A DNA stretch of 32,072 bases, from contig JACQZX010000178.1 in assembly GCA_016213665.1 (NCBI GenBank), positions 1 to 32,072 on the forward strand, read 5' to 3'. Within the stretch, counting starts at the first letter, position 1, and each line of letters starts with the position of its first letter. Below the pieces are notes generated by a model that saw only the letters and a program-made list of their open reading frames with translations, had not been told where the DNA came from and ran no database searches. The DNA comes from Actinomycetota bacterium. GTDB taxonomy: Bacteria > Actinomycetota > Acidimicrobiia > Acidimicrobiales > Ilumatobacteraceae. Both the position numbers and the translations under genes were made by a program. Positions 24,766 through 32,072 of this stretch are shown here, in pieces.

Positions 24766-25076
24766 TGGCCGCGCACACTTTCGAGTTCACCGCTCCGCTG
24801 TGGTTGTACGGCGGCAAGGCCACCTGGCACTTTCTGACGTTGCCCTTCGATGTCACCGACGAGATCGACGAGCTCACGAGCGAGGCAACGCGCGGCTTCG
24901 GTTCCGTACGAGTGCAGGTCACAATCGGGGCGACTACCTGGACGACCTCGATCTTTCCCGACGCCAAACGCGAGTCATTCATCCTGCCGGTAAAGGCAGC
25001 CGTTCGAAAGGCGGAAAGCCTCGCCGTCGACAGCGACTGCCGGGTGCGGTTGCAGCTCGTCGACTTCGGGAACTGA
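24765..25076 (+). CDS. DUF1905 domain protein
   Basis: 103 residues. GTG at 24765 shares its first base with the preceding stop (TAGTG), implying coupling. The chain is a single small beta-barrel domain: FEFTAPLWLYGGKATWHFLT with the tryptophans typical of DUF1905, a central VRVQVTIGATTWTTSIFPD, and the ending SFILPVKAAVRKAE and DCRVRLQLVDF. The family is found alone or fused to YdeI-like domains and has no established activity. Its neighbour is an M20 amidohydrolase; a functional link is not known. Confidence 0.85.
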   Translation: MAAHTFEFTAPLWLYGGKATWHFLTLPFDVTDEIDELTSEATRGFGSVRVQVTIGATTWTTSIFPDAKRESFILPVKAAVRKAESLAVDSDCRVRLQLVDFGN

Positions 25077-25081
25077 TGTGA

Positions 25082-25678
25082 TCAACTCGCCGGGGTGAGT
25101 GCCGCCCGCAGGAAGGCGAGCAGTTCCGTACGCAGCCGACGCAACTCGGCCGTGTTCGGTAACCACCCGACTCCGCGCAGGGCCTCAGGCTCGGTTGCAA
25201 CTCCGGTGACGGTTGCGTAGCACAGGGCTGCGATCAGACGTGGGTCACCGGCCCGCACGCGACCGCGATCCATCTCCACACGCAGGTAGACGACGGCACG
25301 GTGCACAAGCGGTCGCAGTTCGTCGTGGAACCGCTCCGCGACCTCGGGGGCGAGTCGGCTGACCTGGCCGATCAAACCGAGCAGCGAAGGGCGACGCACC
25401 GCCGGCCGGAACACAGCACGAACAACGGCCTCGATGCGGTCGAGCGGATCGTCGCTTGACGCTCGGATCGCCGCTTCGATGACGACGGCCAATTGCCCGG
25501 CGGTCTGCACCAGCACGGCCTGCACCAGGTCGTCCTTGGACTCGAACCAGTACAGCAGAGTCTGCTTGGCCACCCCCACGTCGGCGGCGATCGTGTCGAG
25601 CGAAACAGCGTCGACACCGCGGATCCCGAACAGATCGGTGGCCGATTCAAGAATCCGTGCCCGGGTATCGCCGGCCAT
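25082..25678 (-). CDS. TetR family transcriptional regulator
   Basis: 198 residues from ATG at 25678 (GTG one codon earlier is also in frame). Residues 8-50 are the TetR DNA-binding domain: ARILESATDLFGIRGVDAVS, then LDTIAADVGVAKQTLLYWFE as the helix-turn-helix, and SKDDLVQAVL. The remaining 145 residues are helical and make the ligand pocket and dimer interface, with no close family seen. It is divergent from the acyl-CoA reductase operon; 148 bp separate the starts and hold a perfect 34-bp palindrome that is the obvious operator. By analogy with FadR- or lipid-responsive TetR proteins it may sense an acyl-CoA or lipid, but this is inference. Confidence 0.93.
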   Translation of the reverse strand: MAGDTRARILESATDLFGIRGVDAVSLDTIAADVGVAKQTLLYWFESKDDLVQAVLVQTAGQLAVVIEAAIRASSDDPLDRIEAVVRAVFRPAVRRPSLLGLIGQVSRLAPEVAERFHDELRPLVHRAVVYLRVEMDRGRVRAGDPRLIAALCYATVTGVATEPEALRGVGWLPNTAELRRLRTELLAFLRAALTPAS

Positions 25679-25778
25679 CACCCACCCCTCGCCAGCCAGT
25701 ACCGGATTGGGCGCGATTCCATGGGCTCTTTGCGCCCGTGGGCGCGCTCGCGGCGCTTCGGCAACGGTTCAGCATTCC

Positions 25779-25812
25779 GCACATCTCTCTACCATATGGT
25801 AGAGAGATGTGC
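25779..25812. promoter_or_regulatory. Perfect 34-bp palindrome (putative TetR operator)
   Basis: Left arm GCACATCTCTCTACCAT (25779-25795) is followed with no spacer by its exact reverse complement (25796-25812). It lies 14 bp before the ATG at 25827 and contains the alternative GTG start at 25809. The core TACCATATGGTA gives a -10-like hexamer on both strands. Seventeen matching pairs without a gap cannot be chance. Confidence 0.85.
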
Positions 25813-25826
25813 TAGACAAGCACCCG

Positions 25827-28205
25827 ATGATCGCCGAGCAACTAGCCGACAAGCGGATCGCCATCACCGGCAGCACCGGGTTCGTGGGCACTGCCTTGGT
25901 GGAACGGCTGCTGCGCAGCGTGCCCGGCTGCACGCTGGTGCTCTTGGTGCGCCCCAGCAAACGACACGACGCCACCGAGCGAATTCATCGCGAGATCTTC
26001 AAGAACAATGCCTTCGACCGGCTCAAGGCTGAACTGGCAACCACCGGCGAGCCCTTCGCGCAGATGATCGCACGGCGCGTCGTCGCGATCGGCGGCGACG
26101 TGAGCACCGACGGACTCGGCCTCAGCGAGGCCGACCGCGCGACCTTTGCAACCTGCGACGTCATCATCCACTCGGCAGCAGCCGTCTCCTTCGATAGCCC
26201 GCTCGACAGCGCGGTCGAGATCAACCTGATGGGTCCGGTGCGAATCGTCGAGACGCTGCACGCCTTGGAGGTCACCCCGCACATCGTCGCCGTCAGCACG
26301 TGCTACGTGGCTGGCAACCGGCGAGGCAACGCCCCTGAGGCACTGGTCAGCGACGGCCATTGGGACATCGGACTCGACTGGCGCAAAGAGGTTGCCGCCA
26401 GCCGACGCCTGCGCGGCGATGTCGAGGCCGAGAGCAGAACCGCCACCCAGCTCGTTCACTTTCGCGAGGAAGCACGCAAGGAGCTCGGGGCCGCGGGCGG
26501 ACCGGCGTTGGCGGCCAAGACCGAGAACCTGCGCGAGGCGTGGGTGAAGGACCAATTGGTGGAAGCGGGTCGGGCGCGGGCGGCCAGTGTCGGTTGGCCC
26601 GACGCCTACGCGTACACGAAGGCGCTCGGCGAGCAAGCGCTCACCGAGCGCAAGGGCAATATCCCGGTCAACATTGTGCGACCGAGCATCATCGAGAGTG
26701 CGCTCGCCGAGCCGTTTCCCGGGTGGATCCGCGGCTTCCGGATGGCCGAGCCGGTGATCCTGAGTTACGCCCGCGGTCTGCTCACCGAGTTCCCGGGGGT
26801 ACCCGAAGGCACCGTCGACGTCATCCCCGTCGACATCGTCGTCGCCGCAATCATCGCCGTCGCGGCCATCGGTCCTGAGCGTGCCGCGCCGATCACACAG
26901 GTTGCCAGCGGCAGCATCAACCCGCTGAAGTACAAGACTCTCGTCGACAACGTTCGTGCCTGGTTCACGGAGCACCCGCTTTACGACGCCGAGGGCCAGC
27001 CAATCGTCGTCCCGGAATGGCAGTTTCCAGCCCGCGGACGAGTTATGGAACAACTCAGGCGCGCGAAGTCCATCGCCGCCAAGACGGAGCGGGTATTGCA
27101 GTCACTTCCGCTGCGCGGCAAGCAAGCAACGTGGGCAGCGAACCTGGAGGAGAAAAAGAGCGAAATCGACCGCGCGTTCGAATACGTGCAGCTGTACGGC
27201 CTCTACACCGAGTGTGAGGCGATCTACCAGGTCGACCGACTCATGGAGATGTGGCTGCTACTCGACGAGGGTGATCGCTCACGATTCAACTTCGATCCGA
27301 CAAGTGTTGAATGGTCGAAGTACATCAGCACCATTCACCTACCGTCCATCGTTCACCACTCGCGCGCCAAGGTAACGCCGGGCAAGAACCGCAACGATCG
27401 CACGGCTCGACTTCGTCGCGCCGTGATGTCACCCGATCGACACCTCGCCGCCTTCGATCTCGAGAACACCTTGATCTCGAGCAACGTCGTCGAGAGCTAC
27501 TCGTGGCTCGCCACCCGCCGCCTGAACGCCCCCGAGCGGGTTCGTTATGTACTGCGTACGCTGCTCGAGGCTCCGCGACTGAGCGCGATCGACCGCAAGG
27601 ACCGCAGCGACTTCCTCCGTTTCTTCTATCGCCGATACGAAGATGCGCCGATCGCTCAAATTGCCGAGGATTCGCCGGAACTGCTCAGCCAATTGATACT
27701 TGCCAAGTCGTTCCCTGCCGGACTGCGCCGAGTACGCGAGCACCGCGCGCTCGGCCATCGCACAATGCTGATCACCGGCGCGCTCGACTTCGCCGTCGAA
27801 GGTCTACGTCCGCTCTTCGACGAAATCGTCGCCGCCAAGCTGACCGTGCGACCCGACGGCACTTACAGCGGCAATATGGCAGTCGTCCCACCGACGGGAG
27901 AAACGCGAGCGGAGATCATCGCCGACTACTGCGCGGCCGAGGGTCTGCGACTGGAAGACAGCATCGCCTACGCGGATAGCACCAGCGATCTGCCGATGCT
28001 CGAAGCCGTCGGCTTTCCCGTGGCCGTAAATCCTGAAACACGACTCGCCGCCATCGCCCGCAAGCGCGGCTGGCTGGTCGAGCACTGGGAAAAGGCCAGC
28101 GGCGCGCCCACGATGGTGCTGCCACTCGGCTCGATGCTCTCCGAGCGCGAACGGCGGCGCTCCTTCGGCACCCAGTCGTTGGGCGAAGGGCGCGTGTTCC
28201 AATGA
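25827..28205 (+). CDS. Fatty acyl-CoA reductase fused to a HAD-IB phosphatase-like domain
   Basis: 792 residues. Residues 10-380 are an extended short-chain dehydrogenase of the fatty acyl-CoA reductase type: ITGSTGFVGTALVERLL for NAD(P), VSTCYVAGN, catalytic YAYTK, NIVRPSIIESALAEPFPGWI; the FAR_C segment follows (FNFDPTSVEWSKYISTIHL). Residues 540-770 are a HAD-IB domain: FDLENTLISSN, LITGALDFAVEGL, and the metal motif YADSTSDLPMLEAV. In the first HAD motif the usual second Asp (DxDxT) is Glu. The protein should reduce a long acyl-CoA to aldehyde or alcohol and may also dephosphorylate a lipid intermediate. The start is ATG at 25827, since the earlier GTG (25809) lies inside the palindrome. 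The next gene overlaps its stop by ATGA. Confidence 0.85.
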   Translation: MIAEQLADKRIAITGSTGFVGTALVERLLRSVPGCTLVLLVRPSKRHDATERIHREIFKNNAFDRLKAELATTGEPFAQMIARRVVAIGGDVSTDGLGLSEADRATFATCDVIIHSAAAVSFDSPLDSAVEINLMGPVRIVETLHALEVTPHIVAVSTCYVAGNRRGNAPEALVSDGHWDIGLDWRKEVAASRRLRGDVEAESRTATQLVHFREEARKELGAAGGPALAAKTENLREAWVKDQLVEAGRARAASVGWPDAYAYTKALGEQALTERKGNIPVNIVRPSIIESALAEPFPGWIRGFRMAEPVILSYARGLLTEFPGVPEGTVDVIPVDIVVAAIIAVAAIGPERAAPITQVASGSINPLKYKTLVDNVRAWFTEHPLYDAEGQPIVVPEWQFPARGRVMEQLRRAKSIAAKTERVLQSLPLRGKQATWAANLEEKKSEIDRAFEYVQLYGLYTECEAIYQVDRLMEMWLLLDEGDRSRFNFDPTSVEWSKYISTIHLPSIVHHSRAKVTPGKNRNDRTARLRRAVMSPDRHLAAFDLENTLISSNVVESYSWLATRRLNAPERVRYVLRTLLEAPRLSAIDRKDRSDFLRFFYRRYEDAPIAQIAEDSPELLSQLILAKSFPAGLRRVREHRALGHRTMLITGALDFAVEGLRPLFDEIVAAKLTVRPDGTYSGNMAVVPPTGETRAEIIADYCAAEGLRLEDSIAYADSTSDLPMLEAVGFPVAVNPETRLAAIARKRGWLVEHWEKASGAPTMVLPLGSMLSERERRRSFGTQSLGEGRVFQ

Positions 28206-29359
28206 GCCGCCTGGTGTTCTCGCGTAAGCCGGCGCGTTTCGCGTTCGCTCGCCTGGCTGGCGCGATCAGGCCCGGGTCCGGTGCCGCGGTGGGACCATTG
28301 GCGCTCGAGCCCGACGAGCCGCTGCCGTTGCCCACGCCGGAGTGGATCCGGTTACGCCCGCGACTTGCCGGAATCTGTGGCAGCGATCTGGCTCTGATCG
28401 ATGGCACCGCGTCTGCGTACTTCGATCCACTTGTCAGCTACCCGTTCACCCCCGGGCACGAGGTTGTCGCCGATGTAAGCGGTTCCGATCGCCGAGTAGT
28501 CGTCGTGCCAGTGCTCTCATGCGCAACTCGTGGGATTGATCCCCCGTGTGCCGCGTGTGCCAGCGGTCGAATCAACCTCTGCGAGCGAGTTGCGTTCGGT
28601 CACATTCAGGCCGGCTTGCAGACCGGGTTCTGCTCCGACACCGGCGGCGCTTGGGGTGCGGAGATGATCGCGCACCCGAGCCAGTTGATCGATGTGCCCG
28701 TCGACCTCTCCGACGAAGCTGCCGTGTTGATCGAACCGATGGCTTGCGCGGTCCACGCCGCGGCGTGCTACACCGGCGAGGAAACGGTGATAATCGGTGC
28801 CGGCTCGCTCGGCCTGTTGACGCTGGCGGCAATCACGTCGAGCGATGTGGCCCGCAAGGGTCCGATAATCGTGACCGCCCGATACGCAGAGCAGCGGCGC
28901 CTGGCAAAGCAACTCGGCGCCGACGTGGTGTGTGAGGTCGACGAATTGCCCAGGTGGGTTCGCAGCGTCACGAAGTCACTGGTCGTCGGTGACCAACTGA
29001 CCTGCGGGGCACGCCGCGTCATCGATTGTGTAGGCAGTTCCGACTCACTACAACAGGCTCTGCAAGTCGTGGCCCCCGGTGGCGAAGTGCAGTTGGTCGG
29101 CATGCCGAGCACCGTGTCGTTGGAGCTGACATCGTTATGGCACCGCGAGGTAGGCATTCGTGGCTGCTACGCCTACTCGCACGATGACTTTCACACTGCC
29201 ATCGAGGTGATCCGGCATCACGACCTCGGTCAACTGGTGTCGGCAACATACGCCCTCGCCGACTATGCAGACGCGATCGCACACGCCGCCGCCTCCGGCC
29301 GCCGCGGCGCAGTCAAGATCGCGTTCGATTTGCGAGCACAGACAATGAGAGGTAACTGA
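28202..29359 (+). CDS. Zinc-dependent MDR alcohol dehydrogenase
   Basis: 385 residues. Medium-chain dehydrogenase marks: catalytic zinc Cys in RLAGICGSDLALIDG, FTPGHEVVADV, four cysteines for the structural zinc in the CATRGIDPPCAACASGRINLC region, EPMACAVHA, and the nucleotide site VIIGAGSLGLLTLAA. It should oxidise an alcohol or reduce an aldehyde with NAD(P)(H). The start ATG overlaps the reductase stop (ATGA), so translation is coupled and the substrate is plausibly the alcohol or aldehyde made by that enzyme. The stop is three bases before the LarA-like gene. The N-terminus has about 30 residues before the zinc domain that are not typical. Confidence 0.88.
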   Translation: MSRLVFSRKPARFAFARLAGAIRPGSGAAVGPLALEPDEPLPLPTPEWIRLRPRLAGICGSDLALIDGTASAYFDPLVSYPFTPGHEVVADVSGSDRRVVVVPVLSCATRGIDPPCAACASGRINLCERVAFGHIQAGLQTGFCSDTGGAWGAEMIAHPSQLIDVPVDLSDEAAVLIEPMACAVHAAACYTGEETVIIGAGSLGLLTLAAITSSDVARKGPIIVTARYAEQRRLAKQLGADVVCEVDELPRWVRSVTKSLVVGDQLTCGARRVIDCVGSSDSLQQALQVVAPGGEVQLVGMPSTVSLELTSLWHREVGIRGCYAYSHDDFHTAIEVIRHHDLGQLVSATYALADYADAIAHAAASGRRGAVKIAFDLRAQTMRGN

Positions 29360-29361
29360 TC

Positions 29362-30951
29362 ATGCCCCGTCCTGGTTTCGTACTCGAAGTCGATCGTTCG
29401 ACGCCACCGCTTCTGTTCTGGCGTGGCGAGAACTTCAGCCTCGAGAAACTCCCCGCAGGCCGCAGCCGCGTCATCTATCCACCGGAACCGCTGGAACCAT
29501 TGCACGACATCGACGGTGCGATCCGCGGTGCCCTGTTGAACCCAATCGATCAAGACCCGCTACCGGCACAGTTGTTCCCAGGGATGAAACTCACAATCGC
29601 GTTCGACGATGTCAGCCTGCCGTTGCCGAAGATGCGTCGTCCCGATGTTCGCCAGCGCGCGATCGAAGCGGTTCTCGATCTGGCGGCGGTGGCGGGAGTG
29701 GACGATGTGCACATCATCGCCGCGCTGGGACTGCACCGCCGGATGCACGAGTACGAGATGCGTCACGCGCTTGGCGATCGCGTCTACGACGCGTTTCACG
29801 GCCGCGGCATGCTTTACCAACACGACGCCGAAGACCACGACAACCTCACTGTGATCGGCACAACCGATGAAGGCGAGGTGCTGGAGATCAACAAGCGTGC
29901 CGCCGACAGTGACCTGATCGTGTACGTGAACATCAACTCGGTCGCGATGGATGGCGGCTGGAAGAGCATCACCACCGGGCTCGCCTCTTACCGCAGCCTG
30001 AGCCACCACCACAACCCCGAGACCCTGGAGAACACCCGCAGCCTGATGGGTCACCGTCATCAGAGCGCGCTCCACACCAGCGTCTGGCGACTGGGCAAAG
30101 TGCTGCGCGATCACGGACCGAAGGTCTTCCAGATCGAGACCACGCTGAACACCGACATGTTCCCGTCGCCGTTCGAGTTCATCAACAAACGCGAGTGGGA
30201 GTGGACTGCGAAGGACCGCGGCACGTTTCTGGCCACAACCAAATCACTCAATCGCACGCCTATCAAACTCGCCCGCAAGATCTTCCACGGAATGGAGGGC
30301 CCGCACCAGATGACCAGTGTTCAGGCGGGCGAGACCGAAGCCGTGCACAGGCTCACGCTCGACAACGTTCACAAGCAGCAGTTGATGGAGGTACACGGGC
30401 AAACCGACATCCTCACGCTCGGCATTCCGTTCGTCTGTCCGTACAACCCCGACGGCGTGATGAACCCGGTGCTCGTGATGTGCATGGGTCTCGGGTACCT
30501 GTTCAACATGTACCGCAACAAACCACTCGTGCGCGAGGGCGGCGTTGTCATCATGACCCATCCCTGCTACCGCGACTTCAACCCCGTTCACCATCCGAGC
30601 TACATCGACTTTTTCGAGCAGGTGCTCGCCGACACGACCAACCCGGCGGAAATGTCGCGCAAGTGGGAGAAGCAATATGCCGAGGACGAGTGGTACCGTC
30701 ATCTGTACCGCACGGGGAACGCCTACCACGGGGTTCATCCTTTCTACGCCTGGTACTGGGGTGCGCACGGGCTGCAGCATGCAGGCAAGGTGATCATCGT
30801 CGGCGGCGATCCTTCTACGGTGCGTCGGCTCGGTTTCACTCCGGCCAGCACGCTCGACGACGCGTTCGAGATCGCGAGCGACGTGGTCGGGCGCTCGCCG
30901 ACCATCAGCCACCTGCACGTGCCTGCGTTACTGATCGCAGACGTTCAGTGA
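29362..30951 (+). CDS. LarA/DUF2088-like protein (nickel-pincer racemase superfamily, diverged)
   Basis: 529 residues, about 100 longer than LarA. The N-terminal DUF2088 part is recognisable: IAFDDVSLPLPKMRRPDVRQ, then VAGVDDVHIIAALGLHRRM, with His125 in the place of LarA's first catalytic His. The stretch SVAMDGGWKSITTGL keeps a lysine (Lys201) where LarA anchors the pincer cofactor, but the second catalytic His, normally ten residues earlier in PHxxxGxSGG, is not seen; a triple-His SHHHN follows at 215-217. LarA enzymes racemise alpha-hydroxy acids with a nickel-pincer nucleotide made by LarB, LarC and LarE; none is in this window. ATG at 29362 has GAGAGG nine bases upstream. Its stop overlaps the acyltransferase start (GTGA). 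Confidence 0.75.
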   Translation: MPRPGFVLEVDRSTPPLLFWRGENFSLEKLPAGRSRVIYPPEPLEPLHDIDGAIRGALLNPIDQDPLPAQLFPGMKLTIAFDDVSLPLPKMRRPDVRQRAIEAVLDLAAVAGVDDVHIIAALGLHRRMHEYEMRHALGDRVYDAFHGRGMLYQHDAEDHDNLTVIGTTDEGEVLEINKRAADSDLIVYVNINSVAMDGGWKSITTGLASYRSLSHHHNPETLENTRSLMGHRHQSALHTSVWRLGKVLRDHGPKVFQIETTLNTDMFPSPFEFINKREWEWTAKDRGTFLATTKSLNRTPIKLARKIFHGMEGPHQMTSVQAGETEAVHRLTLDNVHKQQLMEVHGQTDILTLGIPFVCPYNPDGVMNPVLVMCMGLGYLFNMYRNKPLVREGGVVIMTHPCYRDFNPVHHPSYIDFFEQVLADTTNPAEMSRKWEKQYAEDEWYRHLYRTGNAYHGVHPFYAWYWGAHGLQHAGKVIIVGGDPSTVRRLGFTPASTLDDAFEIASDVVGRSPTISHLHVPALLIADVQ

Positions 30952-31973
30952 AACATTCGGCGCCTACGCGGCTGCACGAACTCGGTCGTCTGCGCCGCGC
31001 CGCCAAGGTGGGCGATGCCGCCGGTGCAGCCGTGCGCACGGTGTTGACCCCGGTGCGGGCGTTGGGCTTCCCGTATCGCCGGCCGATGGTACCCAAGGGC
31101 CTTGTCGTGCCTGCCGATCCAAGCAAGCTCGGCGCCAACTTCGAGACCGCGTGGGCGCGTTCATCAGTTGCCAAGGCCGCGCGGGCGATCGTGACCAATG
31201 GTCCGATTCGGGCACTGGTGCGCGTCGTCGCCAGCCCGAACGTTGTCGGCCTCGACCGACTCGCCGACCTGCAAGCCCTCGCTGAGCCACCGGCGGTGAT
31301 CTTCGCCCCCAACCATCACAGTCACGTCGATACCCCACTGATCATCACCGTCGTACCCGAGCCGTGGCGCTCGACACTCGTCGTGGCCGCCGCCGCCGAT
31401 TACTTCTTCGACACACGCGTGAAAGGCACTCTCGCCGCCTTGGCGCTCAACGCTTTTCCGATCGATCGCGAAGTCACCAGCCGTAAGAGCAGCGACGAAC
31501 TGCGTCGCCTGATCGAGGATGGATGGAGCCTGGTGATCTACCCCGAGGGCGGCCGCTCACCCGACGGCTGGGGCCAGGACTTCAAGGGCGGCGCGGCATA
31601 CCTCGCCGGTCGCACCGGCGCGCCCGTGATACCGGTGTTCATCGACGGCACCGGCAGCATCTACGGCAAGGGCATGAAACGCCCCAAACCGGGGGCAACG
31701 AGGGTCGTCTTCGGCAGTCCGTTGCGCGCCGAGGAGGGCGAATCGACGCGCCGTTTCAACACACGCATCGAGGCTGCCGTCACCGCGCTCGGCGATGAGG
31801 CGCTTACCGACTTCTGGACGGCTCGTCGGCGCGCTGCCACCGGCAGCAACCCCAAGCTCACCGGTCCCGAGTACAACGGCTGGCGCCGTCAATGGGCACT
31901 CGCGGAACATCGCAAACTCGGACGGGCCGGATTGCGTCGCCGGCAGACCCGACGCTGGCCCGATCTCGGCTGA
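30948..31973 (+). CDS. PlsC-type 1-acyl-glycerol-3-phosphate acyltransferase family protein
   Basis: 341 residues from GTG at 30948, overlapping the previous stop (GTGA); the frame is open far upstream but only as antisense-like sequence in the neighbour. PlsC motif I is HHSHVD (123-128, the H-x4-D catalytic pair), motif II lies near NAFPIDREV, motif III is YPEGGRSPDG (198-207), and motif IV GAPVIPVFIDGTG follows. It should move an acyl group from acyl-CoA or acyl-ACP to a hydroxyl of a glycerophosphate or other lipid acceptor at the membrane. An arginine-rich C-terminal tail of about 60 residues and an unusual N-terminal 90 residues differ from housekeeping PlsC. It is the last of four coupled genes. 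Confidence 0.88.
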   Translation: MKHSAPTRLHELGRLRRAAKVGDAAGAAVRTVLTPVRALGFPYRRPMVPKGLVVPADPSKLGANFETAWARSSVAKAARAIVTNGPIRALVRVVASPNVVGLDRLADLQALAEPPAVIFAPNHHSHVDTPLIITVVPEPWRSTLVVAAAADYFFDTRVKGTLAALALNAFPIDREVTSRKSSDELRRLIEDGWSLVIYPEGGRSPDGWGQDFKGGAAYLAGRTGAPVIPVFIDGTGSIYGKGMKRPKPGATRVVFGSPLRAEEGESTRRFNTRIEAAVTALGDEALTDFWTARRRAATGSNPKLTGPEYNGWRRQWALAEHRKLGRAGLRRRQTRRWPDLG

Positions 31974-31999
31974 CCCGCCGCCGCGGGAGCCCAAAGCGG

Positions 32000-32072
32000 C
32001 TAGTTCGAGGCTTCCTCGGCGCACGGGATGTTGATCGTCGTGCCCACGATGAATCCGCCGTAACCGTTGGTG
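32000..32072 (-). CDS. 3' end of a possible LysM-containing protein (cut by window)
   Basis: The last 23 residues before a TAG at 32000 read TNGYGGFIVGTTINIPC plus AEEASN. The pattern VGTTINIPC resembles the end of a LysM repeat (xVGxxIxIP), which binds peptidoglycan glycan chains. Only this tip is inside the window, so the assignment is tentative. It is convergent with the acyltransferase, with 26 bp between their stops. Confidence 0.45.
   Translation of the reverse strand, partial: TNGYGGFIVGTTINIPCAEEASN

Noticed and set aside
30195-30947. Upstream extension of the acyltransferase frame
   Set aside because: Out-of-frame reading of the LarA-like gene; GTG at 30948 with GTGA overlap is the sensible start.

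Overview
The window is chromosomal DNA from a GC-rich, high-coding-density bacterium, most likely an actinobacterium. The evidence is a DUF3499 protein, an F420-dependent oxidoreductase of the Rv3520c type, frequent GTG/TTG starts, and ATGA/GTGA gene overlaps. Acidimicrobiia (Ilumatobacter-like) is my best guess for the class, but that is inference. I see no insertion sequence, prophage, CRISPR array or rRNA; one tRNA (Val, anticodon CAC) is present. No gene-free stretch exceeds 300 bases.

Left part (1-7.2 kb): the end of an orphan ABC ATPase, a convergent SRPBCC protein carrying an in-frame 18-bp tandem repeat, a small secreted helical protein followed by a strong hairpin, and a DUF3499 protein. 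A minus-strand operon then encodes a 44-residue microprotein, a ribbon-helix-helix protein and a DUF4097 beta-repeat protein, behind a promoter that contains a 14-bp-arm perfect inverted repeat. Upstream of it is a translationally coupled minus-strand operon: Tat-exported peptidoglycan amidase, a CLC protein with fluoride-type (CLC-F) motifs, and the NhaA Na+/H+ antiporter.

Middle part (7.2-16.3 kb): tRNA-Val, a DUF4190/septum-formation-like membrane protein, a DUF2087 protein, and a polyamine-type ABC importer in which the two permeases are fused into one 674-residue chain (order potA, potD, potBC). A divergent Lrp/AsnC regulator, an aminobutyraldehyde-type dehydrogenase and alanine dehydrogenase lie next to it. 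Together they suggest uptake and catabolism of putrescine or a related amine, with nitrogen passing through alanine.

Next part (16.3-25.1 kb): a P450, a beta-hydroxyacid dehydrogenase and an F420 oxidoreductase in tandem (probably catabolism of a hydrophobic compound), a zinc-ribbon microprotein, and an MFS exporter whose 3' end overlaps murF by 333 bp. murF and ddl are divergent, only 27 bp apart, sharing a palindrome that gives a TANNNT -10 on both strands. An M20 amidohydrolase coupled to a DUF1905 protein follows.

Right part (25.1-32 kb): the most interesting region. A TetR regulator faces a four-gene, tightly coupled operon across a perfect 34-bp palindrome. The operon encodes a fatty acyl-CoA reductase fused to a HAD phosphatase-like domain, a zinc MDR alcohol dehydrogenase, a diverged LarA/DUF2088 (nickel racemase-like) protein, and a PlsC-type acyltransferase. 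I read it as an uncharacterised lipid-modification pathway. The window ends in the 3' tip of a possible LysM protein.
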